Source: Paenibacillus sp. HGH0039 (GTDB lineage Bacteria; Bacillota; Bacilli; Paenibacillales; NBRC-103111). Taken from it: 64,000 bases of DNA. The notes below the pieces were generated by a model, which saw only the letters and a list, made by a program, of their open reading frames with translations, was not told the origin of the DNA and searched no databases. Below are positions 17,413-27,000 of the stretch, piece after piece. The stretch is taken from positions 2,642,580 to 2,706,579 of the forward strand of contig NZ_KE150413.1 in assembly GCF_000411255.1 (NCBI RefSeq). Reading direction: 5' to 3'. How positions within the stretch are numbered: position 1 is the stretch's first letter; each line of letters opens with the position of its first letter. The position numbers and the translations under genes were made by a program.

Positions 17413-18594
17413 TCAGGCGTGCCGGATGTTCTCCGCCTTGCGTCTTTCGCCAACGGAAAGCTTGAAAGAGACGAAGTTAATGGCGATTGCCGCCGCGACC
17501 CCGACCGCTCCGATCCATGTCACGGCATTCAGGGAGACGCTTCCGACGATAATGCCGCCGATTCCGGCACCGGCCGCCATGGAAAGCTGCATCACCGAAT
17601 TGTTCAGGCTGAGCATAATTCCGGATGACTCGGGCGCCATCGTGACGAGATTATACTGCTGGGTCGGGCCGGAAGACCAGGCGGCGAACGACCACAAGAT
17701 CAGCACGGCGAATACGACGACAGGGGAGTGGGCGGCCAGCGTCAGCAGAAGCAGTGTGATGACGTGCAGCGTCATACCGGACATGAGCGTGCGATACACT
17801 CCCCATTTATCGGCGCTGTAGCCGCCGATCTTGGAACCGGCGAGGCTGGCGATGCCGAATGCGAGCAGTGCGGCGCTTAACATTTTCTCGTTCATTCCGG
17901 TAATTGTCAGCAGATAAGGGGAGATATAGGTGTACGCGATAGAGTATCCTCCCAGCCAAAAGAAACTTACCGATAAAGCGAGAAAGATTCTGGGTTGTTT
18001 GAGAAGGGCGATCTGCTCGCGCAGAGGAACGGGAGCGTCACCTTCCGTTTTCGGTATGGTAACGGACAAGACGAACATCGCCAGCAGGCCGAGTGCTCCG
18101 ATTCCGGCGAAAACCGTTTTCCAGTCGTAAGCCGCCGCAACCAGTCTTCCGAGAGGAACGCCCACGATGAGAGAAGCGGTAAAGCCCATAATGACGGTCG
18201 CAATCGCGCTTGCCTGCTTACCGGGGGGCGCAATTTTGGCTGCAACGGTCAAAGCGGTTACGACGACCACCCCCGCGCCGAGCGCCATCAGAACACGGGC
18301 GCCTATAAATGCGGCAAAGCCCGGCAGGGTAAAGGCGAGTACGTTCGCGACGACAAAAAGTCCGAGTGAATAGATCAGTAATTTGCGCCGTTCCCAGCGA
18401 GCGGTCCAAGCGATCAGAAAGGGTGTCCCGAGCCCGTATACGAGCGAAAAAACGGTAATCAGCTGTCCTGCGGCAACCAGTGAGATGTCGAGGCTGGCTG
18501 AGATTTTATCCAGAATACCGGCAATGATGTACTCGGACGTTCCCACCAGAAAGCTGATCAGGGCAAGCATGTAAATTTTCCATGTTTTAAACAT
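17413..18594 (-). CDS. MFS transporter (DHA1, AraJ/YnfM-like), ArsR-controlled
   Basis: This 393-residue, 12-TM transporter begins MFKTWKIYMLALISFLVGTS. It resembles arabinose/drug-type DHA1 efflux proteins (SEYIIAGILDKISASLDISL in helix 1 and motif C as TASLIVGVPLGRLVA). ATG 18594 is chosen because GAGG lies 8 bp upstream on the minus strand; the in-frame ATG at 18615 has no such site. A 24-bp palindromic element lies 29-52 bp upstream, and copies of it flank the adjacent arsR-type gene, so it is probably derepressed by that regulator's signal. The substrate is unknown. Confidence 0.9.
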   Translation of the reverse strand: MFKTWKIYMLALISFLVGTSEYIIAGILDKISASLDISLVAAGQLITVFSLVYGLGTPFLIAWTARWERRKLLIYSLGLFVVANVLAFTLPGFAAFIGARVLMALGAGVVVVTALTVAAKIAPPGKQASAIATVIMGFTASLIVGVPLGRLVAAAYDWKTVFAGIGALGLLAMFVLSVTIPKTEGDAPVPLREQIALLKQPRIFLALSVSFFWLGGYSIAYTYISPYLLTITGMNEKMLSAALLAFGIASLAGSKIGGYSADKWGVYRTLMSGMTLHVITLLLLTLAAHSPVVVFAVLILWSFAAWSSGPTQQYNLVTMAPESSGIMLSLNNSVMQLSMAAGAGIGGIIVGSVSLNAVTWIGAVGVAAAIAINFVSFKLSVGERRKAENIRHA

Positions 18595-18622
18595 GTTGTC
18601 ATCCTCATTTCTCAATAATATT

Positions 18623-18646
18623 ATATTTCTAGAAATATAGAAATAA
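18623..18646. promoter_or_regulatory. ArsR-type operator copy A (upstream of MFS gene)
   Basis: The element has the form ATATTTCTAG..ATATnGAAATAA, with dyad arms TATTTC and GAAATA. It contains a perfect 16-bp palindrome, ATATTTCTAGAAATAT. It aligns at nearly every position with copies at 18721-18744 and 19074-19097. Confidence 0.65.
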
Positions 18647-18720
18647 AAAAGGGCGGCGGCGTTAAAAGCTGTTTAGGCACATAAGCGGTTAAGATAGAAC
18701 TTTAAAAGCACGTATTTTTG

Positions 18721-18744
18721 ATATTTCTAGTTATATCGAAATAA
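18721..18744. promoter_or_regulatory. ArsR-type operator copy B (between arsR and the MFS gene)
   Basis: The element has arms ATATTTC and GAAATAA, identical to copy A except for three positions in the middle. It lies just downstream of the arsR-type stop codon, within the MFS promoter region. Confidence 0.65.
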
Positions 18745-18756
18745 CAAGCAAAAAAA

Positions 18757-19023
18757 CTATTCGATCAAATAAGGCGCAAATTTTTTGACCGTATCTTCAT
18801 TCAAACTGTAATAAATGTAGGTCCCTTTTTTCTGGGAGTGAAGCAATCCGCAGTCCGATAATTGTTTCAAATGATGAGACAAAGTGGAAAGAGCGATCGA
18901 TTCCAAGCGGCTCTCGAGATCCGCGGGACAGAGATTGCTTTCCTTGGTCAAAATTTGAACGATTTTATAGCGGGTATGCTCACCCAGTGCCCTGTGCACT
19001 TTAACGGCTTGATTGGTTTCCAT
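18757..19023 (-). CDS. ArsR-family winged-helix repressor
   Basis: This 88-residue single-domain regulator has the winged helix spanning most of the protein: RYKIVQILTKESNLCPADLE, then STLSHHLKQLSDCGLLHSQK as recognition helix, and the wing KGTYIYYSLNE. A single Cys at about position 32 (NLCPADL) precedes the recognition helix; the classical ELCVCDL metal motif is only partly kept, so the inducer may be a metalloid, a redox signal or something else. It is transcribed toward the MFS gene on the same strand, and the same 24-bp element lies upstream of both genes, consistent with autorepression and control of the transporter. Confidence 0.88.
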   Translation of the reverse strand: METNQAVKVHRALGEHTRYKIVQILTKESNLCPADLESRLESIALSTLSHHLKQLSDCGLLHSQKKGTYIYYSLNEDTVKKFAPYLIE

Positions 19024-19073
19024 GCTTTCTACATCCTTTTTCTTCCGACCTTACACGCTGATTGCCGCTTTTC

Positions 19074-19097
19074 TTATTTCTAAACTTTTCGAAACAA
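19074..19097. promoter_or_regulatory. ArsR-type operator copy C (upstream of arsR)
   Basis: The element reads TTATTTCTAA...TTCGAAACAA, a slightly degenerate third copy. It lies 51-74 bp upstream of the arsR start codon, where it would overlap that gene's promoter. Confidence 0.55.
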
Positions 19098-19161
19098 CTA
19101 TACCATGCCTTTGTTCAAAAGTAAATGGCTTGCGATCAAGTCACCGAACGATTTTAACAAT

Positions 19162-19204
19162 AAAAAGCTGCCCGCGTCCAAGGAGGACGTCGGGACAGCT
19201 TTTT
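19162..19204 (-). terminator. Terminator of the chitinase gene
   Basis: A long GC-rich stem pairs AAAAAGCTG.CCCG.CGTCC with GGACG.CGGG.CAGCTTTTT. The plus-strand A-run gives a U-tract for the minus-strand chitinase transcript. Confidence 0.88.
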
Positions 19205-19228
19205 GCTATTCCGGAACGGAACGAAGGT

Positions 19229-20794
19229 TTATTTCAATGCCGTATAGATGGCATCCACAAGCTCTGCGCCTAGGTTCTGACCATACTCCCAGAACATGAT
19301 GCCGCCCAGGTTGTTGCTTTTGAGATAGTTGACTTTTTGAGTCAGAGACTCCGCGTCATCGTAGCTCAGCATGCTGCTGCCGTTAGTGAGGTAAGGGGCT
19401 TTGGCAACGTCGTCCCATTGGCGGGTCCAGCCGTTTTTGTTGATATAGCTGGCTTTGAGCTCGTCATACGTGTAATCTCCGGCACCGTGGGAATAGAAAG
19501 CTCCGCCGATTACGATTTTTTCGGATGGAACGCCGCGTCCCTTGTAAAGCTTCACCGCATTGTCCACGCTGTAGCTGGAATTCAGGGAAGACGTGTACAG
19601 GTTCGTGTGGTGGGTGTTGGCGCCGACCTGCATGTCGTAGGTCATAATGTTAATGAAGGTGAAGTAAGGGTGTACGCTTCCCAGGTCGATTCCTTGTATT
19701 CCGTACTCGGAAGCGCCCGTAGCCGCTGTAATTTCATACTTTTTGTTGCCGGTACGACCGTCGGCCGCGCTCCCGGCATCGAGAACTTCACGAAGCTTTT
19801 TCAGGAAAAGGGTGTAGTTTTGTTTGTCCGCCGTTGTCGGATACTCCCAGTCCAGATCGATTCCGTCGAGTTTGTTGGCACGGATATACTGCAGGGCGCT
19901 GTTAGCGAAAGCCGTGCGGTTCGCATCCGTGGAAGCCGCGCTCGTGAAACCGTCGGAACGGCCCCAGCCGCCTACGGAAATCAGAACCTTCAAGTCCGGA
20001 TTTTTCTGTTTCAGCGTGACCAGTTGAGCGATTTGCGAAGTATCTCCGCCGCTGACGCCGTTATTGGCGACATCCGCAAATGCATAGAAGATGTGCGTCA
20101 ATTTGTTGGCGGGAACCGTGTTCACGGCAGGGAAATGCCAGGAAGCAACGTAAGCGCCGTTGATTTTAGCCAGAGGCGTCGTACCGCCTCCGTCCGAGGA
20201 CGTGGTCACCGCAAGAACATTGCTGGCTGCCGACAAGTTGCCGGCCGCGTCTTTCGCTTTCACGCTGAAAGAGTAAGCCGTATTGGCTGCCAGGCCGGTT
20301 ACCGTAGCGGTTGTGCCGGTTACCGAGGTAGCCAGCGCGGAACCGTTGTATACGTTGTAGCCGGTTACACCGACATTATCCGTGGAAGCATTCCACGAAA
20401 GGGAAACGCTTGTGGAAGTTTTGCCGGTTAAAGTCAGGCCTGCGGGAGCTGTCGGTGCCGTTGTATCCGTCGTTCCGCCACCGCCTGTGCAGTCACTGAC
20501 GTATTTCCAGCTTCCCCATGTATTTGTCTGGGAAGGCGTTTCGCCCTGTGTCCACCATTTCGCTTCGAATACTTTCCCGTTGTAGGAAACTTTTTGTCCG
20601 CCTGTGTAGACTTTGGTAGAATCCCAGGCCGCATCCGTACAAGCGGCAGCCGCAGTCGAGACGTTTGCAGCCGCGGAAGCCTGTTGGGTATTCAAACCAA
20701 GGAAAGGCAGCAGAGAAACTAGCAGGGACGCGATCAGCAGAACACGGAACAGGACCTGCTTGGGAGATTGAGAGCGGATAAATTGCCAATTCAT
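19229..20794 (-). CDS. Secreted GH18 chitinase with CBM5/12 and fibronectin type III domains
   Basis: This 521-residue chitinase has a signal peptide (about 1-42, ending QQASAAA), a CBM5/12 chitin-binding domain (about 52-102: [41 protein letters not shown]) and an FN3 domain (about 112-200: [19 protein letters not shown]). The GH18 barrel runs from about 212 to 521. The catalytic DxxDxDxE motif is [10 protein letters not shown] with the acid at E317, preceded by the substrate motif [10 protein letters not shown] and followed by NIMTYDMQ. It hydrolyses chitin outside the cell. AAAGGAGG precedes the ATG. A perfect cre sequence 30 bp upstream predicts carbon catabolite repression. It is a single-gene transcript. 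Confidence 0.95.
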   Translation of the reverse strand: MNWQFIRSQSPKQVLFRVLLIASLLVSLLPFLGLNTQQASAAANVSTAAAACTDAAWDSTKVYTGGQKVSYNGKVFEAKWWTQGETPSQTNTWGSWKYVSDCTGGGGTTDTTAPTAPAGLTLTGKTSTSVSLSWNASTDNVGVTGYNVYNGSALATSVTGTTATVTGLAANTAYSFSVKAKDAAGNLSAASNVLAVTTSSDGGGTTPLAKINGAYVASWHFPAVNTVPANKLTHIFYAFADVANNGVSGGDTSQIAQLVTLKQKNPDLKVLISVGGWGRSDGFTSAASTDANRTAFANSALQYIRANKLDGIDLDWEYPTTADKQNYTLFLKKLREVLDAGSAADGRTGNKKYEITAATGASEYGIQGIDLGSVHPYFTFINIMTYDMQVGANTHHTNLYTSSLNSSYSVDNAVKLYKGRGVPSEKIVIGGAFYSHGAGDYTYDELKASYINKNGWTRQWDDVAKAPYLTNGSSMLSYDDAESLTQKVNYLKSNNLGGIMFWEYGQNLGAELVDAIYTALK

Positions 20795-20823
20795 TACATA
20801 TAGCCTCCTTTAATGAATAAATA

Positions 20824-20837
20824 TGATACCGCTTACA
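20824..20837 (-). promoter_or_regulatory. cre site (CcpA operator) of the chitinase gene
   Basis: On the minus strand this reads TGTAAGCGGTATCA, a complete match to the consensus TGWAANCGNTNWCA. It lies in the leader or promoter of the chitinase gene, so glucose-dependent repression by CcpA is expected. Confidence 0.75.
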
Positions 20838-20839
20838 TT

Positions 20840-21288
20840 AAATTTTTTCGCTTCTTCACCTCGCTTTGTAAAGGCTCCCGATCTTTTGTTCAGGCCAATA
20901 AAAGGCTAGCCCGGGTTCAGGAATCCGTAAAGCAACGACCGGATACTCCGTCATGCGAAAGCGGGAGTCCTTTATTCTTGTAAAGGTTGCTGCTGCAAGT
21001 CTATGAATCCGCTTGCTCTCCTATTATCGTTTAAACTTTTTACCAGAAAAAGGGGTATTTTTTTATTATCAGGGAGAAATTTTCTCTTTTTTGACATTTT
21101 TCATCAAAAGGCATAGGCCGCTTGGGGAGAAGTCTTGAAGCACGCAGAAAGCGGGGACAGCCGGCTATTTTCGGGGAATTGCCGAGTAAATGGGTACCTT
21201 CCATGAACACAACCCTTTTAAACCTGCTATATATAGAATGTGTCGAGATCAAAAGTTAAAAGACACCCAGATAGTTTAGGAGAGGAGA
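20840..21288. other. Long intergenic region upstream of the chitinase and CPBP genes
   Basis: About 450 bp carry no credible gene. A small hairpin (CTCCGTCATGCGAAAGCGGGAG, 20946-20967) and an AT-rich stretch (21040-21100) are visible. I could not match any riboswitch consensus, including c-di-GMP class I. It probably holds the two divergent promoters. Confidence 0.4.
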
Positions 21289-21370
21289 ATGGGCGATTAA
21301 ACCTTCACTTGAAACTCAAGGTGGCCGTGCATCCGCGAGCTTTATCCGGGATACGGAAGGAAAAATTCAC

Positions 21371-22201
21371 TTGGTCTGGCGCATCTTGCTCGGCTGGCTG
21401 TCATTCGTCGCCGCGTTGGGAGTGGCCGTCGCCGTTACCTTAACCGCGCAAAATTACGGATTCCCGGTTCTGGCCCAGCAAATTATCCTTGCGGTCGTGA
21501 CTTCAGGTATTGCCGTGCCGCTCATTTATTTGTTGAGACGCTATGCCGACAACCGGCCTTGGAGCGGATTGGGACTGAGCCCGCTTCCGTCGGGATTCCC
21601 GTATTTGCTGCTGGGCGTAGGTTTTCTAAGTGCCATGATGGGCATAGCTCTGCTCGCGGGAACGCTGGCGGGCTGGATCCGGGTGGTAGATGTTCACTTG
21701 CCTGCGGAGACTCTGCTCCTCATTCTGATTAACATTCCGATCGCTTTTTTCTACGAAGCGTTTCCGGAAGAAGTAACGTTCCGTGGCTATCTGTACAGCA
21801 ACCTGAGCGTAAGATTCACCAGATGGCTGGCACTGCTGTTTCAGATTATTCTCTTTGTGCTTGCCCCTGTCGCTCTGACAGCCGCCATGGTTGCCGCCGG
21901 AATAGGCACCTGGGATTTGATTACGTTCGACTATGTCGTTAACTTGCTTGCCTTCGGTACCGCGCTTCAATTGTGCCGGATTTTTATCGGAAATTTGTGG
22001 GTGTGTATCGGATTTCATTTGGCTTGGCTGGAAATAGTTCGTTTTGTGATTGTTCCTTCGGACTCTGCTCTTATTGAAGTGGAGTATTTGTCGCCCTACG
22101 GAAGCTATCTAGTGTCGCTCGGTTCTGTAACGATCGGTATTCTTGTGCTGCTGTACGGGACGTACCGGAACAGAAACCGGCAGAAGGAGATTCGAGAATA
22201 G
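21371..22201 (+). CDS. CPBP-family intramembrane glutamic endopeptidase
   Basis: This membrane protease (about 276 residues from the TTG at 21371) has roughly seven membrane helices. Its CPBP/Abi motif 1 is EEVTFRGYLYSNL, with the conserved Glu pair and Arg; a later motif corresponds to CIGFHLAWLEIV with the conserved His. Such proteins cleave prenylated or peptide substrates in the membrane and sometimes give bacteriocin self-protection. The real N-terminus probably lies further upstream: the same frame is open back to 21275 and encodes a sensible extension (IRDTEGKIHLVWRILL). The only ATG with a good ribosome binding site (21289, after AGAGGAGA) is in another frame and hits a stop after three codons. 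Confidence 0.8.
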   Translation: MVWRILLGWLSFVAALGVAVAVTLTAQNYGFPVLAQQIILAVVTSGIAVPLIYLLRRYADNRPWSGLGLSPLPSGFPYLLLGVGFLSAMMGIALLAGTLAGWIRVVDVHLPAETLLLILINIPIAFFYEAFPEEVTFRGYLYSNLSVRFTRWLALLFQIILFVLAPVALTAAMVAAGIGTWDLITFDYVVNLLAFGTALQLCRIFIGNLWVCIGFHLAWLEIVRFVIVPSDSALIEVEYLSPYGSYLVSLGSVTIGILVLLYGTYRNRNRQKEIRE

Positions 22202-22259
22202 GCTTACAGGCCGCCTTGATTTGTTGAGGGGGAAGCAAGCGGTACGGAAGGACTTTGGG

Positions 22260-22304
22260 AAAAACGGCACATACACCCCGCAAGGGGGAATGCGCCGTTT
22301 TTTT
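22260..22304. terminator. Bidirectional terminator between CPBP protease and oxidoreductase genes
   Basis: The stem AAAACGGC.CAT.CCCC pairs with GGGG.ATG.GCCGTTTT around a short loop, with T and A runs at either side. Confidence 0.85.
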
Positions 22305-22326
22305 ATCGGGGAAAAAATCCCCACCC

Positions 22327-22902
22327 TTATTCGCATCCGTAATGAAGCCCGTGCTCGTAAGCCTGCTGAAGCAAATCCTGAATATGGTCTGGATTGGAGC
22401 TTAAAGTATCATACAGAAATTCAACTTTGGAAGTTGGAATTCCGGCATATTCCGCCAAGCCGACATTGAGCTGATGGTTGATCATCCGGTCGTAGTTTCT
22501 TTTTGCCAATTGCTCGGGTGTCAGGGCCGCAAGGCTGAGCCACAATACTTTCCGATGAGGCAGTTTTTGGGGGCCATAGGCGAATCCGTGGTTCCATACA
22601 CGTTCGATGTATCCTTTCAGCATGGCCGGCAAGCTGTACCACCAGAGCGGAAAAATGTAAGCCAAACCGTCGTGTCGTTTCATGCGTTCTATTTCGGCCA
22701 TCACTTCAACGGAATACTGTTTGCCGCTGTCCGTCCAGTCTGGCTCATCCGTTTCATTCAGGACGGGGTTGAACCCGCTGCGGTAAAGATCCAGCACCTC
22801 CGTTTCATGGCCTGCATCCTGAAGGCCGCGTGCGAAGCGGTCGGTAACCGCCATGGTTAAGGAATCGGTTCTGGGGTGGGCAACAACCGTGAGCACTTTC
22901 AT
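22327..22902 (-). CDS. NAD(P)H-dependent flavodoxin-like oxidoreductase (KefF/MdaB/NQO family)
   Basis: This 191-residue flavoprotein has an N-terminal flavodoxin-like fold, with KVLTVVAHPRTDSLTMAVTD forming the FMN phosphate loop and FPLWWYSLPAMLKGYIERVW the dimer and flavin-binding motif typical of quinone reductases. It reduces quinones or nitro compounds using NAD(P)H. ATG 22902 is chosen because GAGGAGG lies 8 bp upstream; the frame stays open to 22977, but that stretch looks like the tail of the decayed gene upstream. The nearby HxlR-type regulator is a plausible redox or quinone sensor for it. Confidence 0.88.
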   Translation of the reverse strand: MKVLTVVAHPRTDSLTMAVTDRFARGLQDAGHETEVLDLYRSGFNPVLNETDEPDWTDSGKQYSVEVMAEIERMKRHDGLAYIFPLWWYSLPAMLKGYIERVWNHGFAYGPQKLPHRKVLWLSLAALTPEQLAKRNYDRMINHQLNVGLAEYAGIPTSKVEFLYDTLSSNPDHIQDLLQQAYEHGLHYGCE

Positions 22903-22973
22903 TTTTTTTACCTCCTCAGTAGGAAATAGGCGTACGCCGAATTGTTCGAAACGGTTCCGGACATACTGTTCGT

Positions 22974-23353
22974 TCAACAGCGCCAGGGGCGCTCCGGCGG
23001 AGCGTGAACAGCCGTTATAAGCGAAGGAACCGTCTGGTCGGCAAGACGGGAGAGCCCGATATAAGCGAACTTATATTCCACTGCCGCTTGTCCGAGCCGA
23101 TCAGCCGGGGCGAGCAGAGCCGACACGATCAAATCGAAATCGGATAAGGAGGTTTTTTGAAAAGGCGCCGGTTTATCCAGGTCAAGCTGAACGGTGCAGG
23201 CTCCACCCAACTGACGGGCGAGAGAGAGCTTCATCCGATTGCGGATGTTCGCCTGCAAGAACCAGCTCAGCGTCCGCGCTCACCTCTCTGATTAACCGGG
23301 CAAGGATACCGCCTCAAGCCATAACCTCCGGCTATCAAAATTTTCAAAGGCAT
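22974..23353 (-). pseudogene. Decayed NAD(P)-binding (saccharopine-dehydrogenase-like) protein gene
   Basis: Starting at ATG 23353 the frame encodes MPLKILIAGGYG, a Rossmann glycine loop. It then continues sensibly only in a second frame (GILARLIREVSADAELVLAG, EHPQSDEALS) and afterwards in a third (LARQLGGACTVQLDLDKPAP, FDLIVSALLAPADRLGQAAV, KFAYIGLSRLADQ). Joined together these pieces look like the N-terminal half of a saccharopine-dehydrogenase-type oxidoreductase. At least two frameshifts and loss of the C-terminal half make it a pseudogene. The residual tail may extend into 22911-22973. The pair next to it (oxidoreductase, HxlR regulator) appears intact. Confidence 0.65.
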
Positions 23354-23428
23354 GGAGTATCCCCTCCTTTTAGCGGGTACAAGGTAATTATGCATCGTGG
23401 GTTGGGAAATGGGAAGTACGCACTTTTT

Positions 23429-23471
23429 TGTCTTATTGCTACCAAAAAGTATCTTAGGCACTGATCGGTGC
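23429..23471. promoter_or_regulatory. Possible operators in the HxlR regulatory region
   Basis: A dyad AAGTACGCACTT occurs at about 23414-23425, and a near-palindrome GCACTGATCGGTGC at 23458-23471, both between the decayed gene and the HxlR gene. HxlR proteins bind dyads of roughly this kind, but I cannot assign either site firmly. Confidence 0.25.
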
Positions 23472-23584
23472 GTTAAAATTCGCTTTGCAGCCGGGCTTTT
23501 TTCCGGCCTTCCTCCTTACCGGAGCCGAGTTCACATTTTAGACAAATACTGGTTAATCGCACCGTAGTAGGTTAAAATGGGCGT

Positions 23585-23971
23585 ATGAACCGAATGATAG
23601 ACATTAGGATAAATAAGGATGTGCAGCAACCGATGCCCGCAAAATCCAAAAATAAGCGCACTTACAATATTCCGGTGGAAGCGATCCTGGATGTTATCGG
23701 GGGAAAGTGGAAAACCGTTATTTTGTGCTATTTGACCGAAGGACCCAAAAGAACGAGCGAATTGAAAAAAGATATACCGGTCATCACCCAGAAGATGTTG
23801 ACTCAGCAGCTCAAAGAGCTTGTGGAAGACGAAATTATCACCAGGACCGTATACAATCAGGTTCCGCCTAAAGTGGTGTACGAACTAAGCCCGCTTGGCT
23901 GGTCGTTAAAATCAATTCTGGATCAAATGTGCGACTGGGGAGACCAGTATATCAAAGAGTATATCAAGTAA
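23585..23971 (+). CDS. HxlR-family winged-helix regulator
   Basis: This protein of up to 128 residues carries the HxlR signature: a winged helix starting VEAILDVIGGKWKTVILCYL, then GPKRTSELKKDIPVITQKML and the wing RTVYNQVPPKVVYELSPLGW. HxlR proteins are homodimeric and often sense quinones, aldehydes or disulfide stress through a Cys; here candidates are the Cys in ILCYL and the late one in QMCDWGD. Start choice is uncertain (23585, 23594 or 23633), none with a good ribosome binding site. It is divergent from the oxidoreductase at 22327 with the decayed gene in between, which suggests the original regulatory target lay there. Confidence 0.85.
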   Translation: MNRMIDIRINKDVQQPMPAKSKNKRTYNIPVEAILDVIGGKWKTVILCYLTEGPKRTSELKKDIPVITQKMLTQQLKELVEDEIITRTVYNQVPPKVVYELSPLGWSLKSILDQMCDWGDQYIKEYIK

Positions 23972-24011
23972 GGCAAGCGGAACAAGAAAAAACGCAGTCA
24001 TTCCATCCCAT

Positions 24012-24053
24012 AAAACAAGCTGGCCCGGTCTTAACCGGTGCCAGCTTGTTTTG
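24012..24053. terminator. Bidirectional terminator between HxlR and the GHL10-SLH gene
   Basis: AAAACAAGCTGGC pairs with GCCAGCTTGTTTT and an inner CCGG pairs with CCGG. Both convergent genes end just outside it. Confidence 0.9.
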
Positions 24054-24079
24054 TCGTGAAAACGGACGCGAAGGGCCGT

Positions 24080-27000
24080 TTATTTCAAAAGATTGTAAAC
24101 CGCCTGTGCGCTTTCCGCGCGGGTAAGGACGGCTTGCGGCGCGAATAGGTTTCCTTCGCGTCCGCTTAGCAGCCCGGCGGCGGCAGCTTTCGCGACATCG
24201 CCCTTGGCCCATTCACGGATGCTTCCGGCATCCGCGAAGGAGACAGAAGGCGATTGAGCGGACAGTTTCCCGTGCTTCGCTTCGTAAGCGCGGATCAACA
24301 TCGCCGCCATCTGCTCGCGGGTGACCGCTCCGCCGGGCTCAAACAGCGAATCCGTCATGCCGGTTACGATTCCCGCATCGAATGCTGCGGCGACTTCTCC
24401 GGCAAACCAGTCTCCTGCTTTTACGTCGGAAAATGGGGTGACTGCTTTTTGGGGCAAGCCCAGAGCGCGAACGAATAGGGCGGCGAATTCAGCGCGGGTC
24501 ACCTGACGCTGGGGACTGAAGTGGTCCTCGGTAACACCGGTTACAATCAACTTGCGGCTCAGCTCGCTGATGGCGGGATACGCCCAATGACCGGCATTTA
24601 CATCTTGGAACGATTTGGTTACCTCCAGCAGGCCGTAAGTACTGAAATGGCGGATACTCGCCATGATCGTTCCGCTGCCGGCCGGTTTCTGATCGGCGAT
24701 ATACTGCAGCGTTCCGTCTCCGGCTAAATGATAGAGCCCCGTACGGCTCAGGTCGCTTCCTTGCGCGGACTGAAACGAGATCTCAAGCGGAGTAGGGAAA
24801 CGGTCCATCACCGCTGCAGTCTTGCCTCCGGCCCGGACCTCCATCCGGAAGTCGTACATTCCCCGGGCACGGATTTCAGCGCCCAGCTTAATTTCAGCGG
24901 CCTGAACCAAAGCTTGCAGTTGACTTTCTTCGACGGGCTCTGCTTTGAAAACGAGCTTCGCACCTGTATCGGCGGTCAAACTCTGCCACTGCTGTATTAC
25001 CGGGTTCGGTATCGATACGCTCACATTGGCAAACCGAAGAAGCAGCGGACGGCTATTGCCCATCGTCGTGCCCGTATCAGCCGGCAGATGAACTTCGCGG
25101 ATGCCGTCTGGAACGGTTACGGTAATTTTGCCGTCCGTTTCCTTAAGATCCGCGGGTTCTAGGACTAGAACCCCGTCTCCCGGTATTGGCGGAGGCGTAG
25201 GCACGGACGGGTCTGTCGGTCCGGATCCGCCAACTGATCCGGTACCGCCGGAACCGGAACCGTCGGAGCCCGACGAAGATTGAGCGGTTGCCGCAAGGAT
25301 AGTGCCGTGGCTTTCCAAGCTGCTTCCGCGTTCGAGAGCCGTAACGACGTACGTGTAAGTCGTACCGGTCTTAACGGTGTTGTCAACGACAGCTTGAACC
25401 CCCGCCGGTCCAGCTTTTACCTGTTTCCAGATATGAGCAGGATCCGACGTGTCGGGCGCGCCGGCGCCAGCCGATCTGTAAATCACATAGGTGCCGGCCG
25501 TGCTGTTCGCCTCGGTTTGAATATTCAGCTTGATGGCGCTGCTTTCGGCAGCGGCCGTTACGGCCGGGGCGGCCGGAAGCGACTTGGAAAGCCAGCTCAT
25601 TTCCGGCATGAGGGACGGGTATTTATACAAATCGGTTTTTAACCGGTCCTGGAAACCGAGTTTATTATCGAGAACCTGCACGGCGGAGAAGAACATACTT
25701 CCTTTAACGTCCGCGAAGTTCCGGTTGAATAAGATTTGGTTCGGCAACTGGTCCGGATCCAGCCAGTTCGGATCGTTGTCCCCGATCTTATGAACGCCGT
25801 GGCCCGCATAGAGCAGGACATGTTTCCCCTCTACCTGCCGTTTCCACCAGTCGATAAGCTTATCGTAGGCGGCGGGACTGTAGTTGATGTTCCAGTAAAG
25901 CTGGGGCGTGATGTAGTCGATCCATTGTTCATCCACCCATTTCTTGCTGTCCGCATAGATCGCCGAGTAGCTTTCCAATCCGTTCGTCTCGGAGCCTGCC
26001 GGGTCGTTCGCTTTGTTTTTCCAGATGCCGAACGGACTAATCCCGAATTGGACATAAGATTTAGATTTTTTAATCTCGGCGGAGAGCTGCCGGATCAGGG
26101 AGTCTACGTTGCTGCGGCGCCAATCCGCAATGCTCATGCCCGATCCGTAGGCCGCATATTCCGCAGCATCGGGATAATCCACGCCGGTTACAGGATACGG
26201 GTAGAAATAGTCGTCAAAATGTACCGCATCGATATCGTAGTTGTTTACCACTTCCATGATGCTGTCGATAATATACCGCTTGACTTCCGGTTTGCCCGGA
26301 TTATAGCCGAGCTTGCCTCCGTAAGAGACGACCCAGTCGGGGTGTCTTACCGCAGGATTCGTATCCGCCAGCTTGCTTTTATCCGTATCGTTGCTGATGC
26401 GGTAAGGGTTGAACCAGGCATGAAGCTCCATATTCCGTTTATGAGCTTCCTCGATGGCGAAGGCAAGAGGATCGTATCCCGGGTCCTTACCTTGAGTTCC
26501 CGTCAGCCAGGCTGACCAGGGATTTAAAGCGGATCGGTAGAAAGCGTCCGAAGTGGGACGGACCTGATAAATCACCGTATTGATTCCGGTGGCTTCGAGC
26601 TCGTCAAGCAAATTGATCAGCTGCCGTTTCTGCTGCTCGGCATCGTAGGTTCCTTTAACGGGCCAATCGATATTTTCGACGGTCGCAATCCAGGCGGCTC
26701 TCATTTCATGTTTCGGAGCGCCGGTTTCTTTGTTAACGACCAGTGAATAAGTGTCCGTTTTGCCGTTTAGCGAGGCACTGATTGTCGTGACACCTATGGT
26801 TTTGGCCGTGAGTGTTCCGCTGGCGTCGATCTCGGCTACTGCGGGATTGCTGCTTTTATAAGTCACGCCGCTTGCCGCTGCCGCCGGTGGCTGGGGAACG
26901 TCAAGCAGAGTATAGGTGGCAAGCACTTTAGCCTGCCGCACGGCTCCGATATTCATCGATTTCATGTCGGTCAGCTGGATTTTAGCCAGAACCGGAACGG

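Noticed and set aside
20840-21040. c-di-GMP (GEMM-I) riboswitch ahead of the chitinase
   Set aside because: Chitinases are sometimes under this riboswitch, but I could not find its conserved core on either strand.
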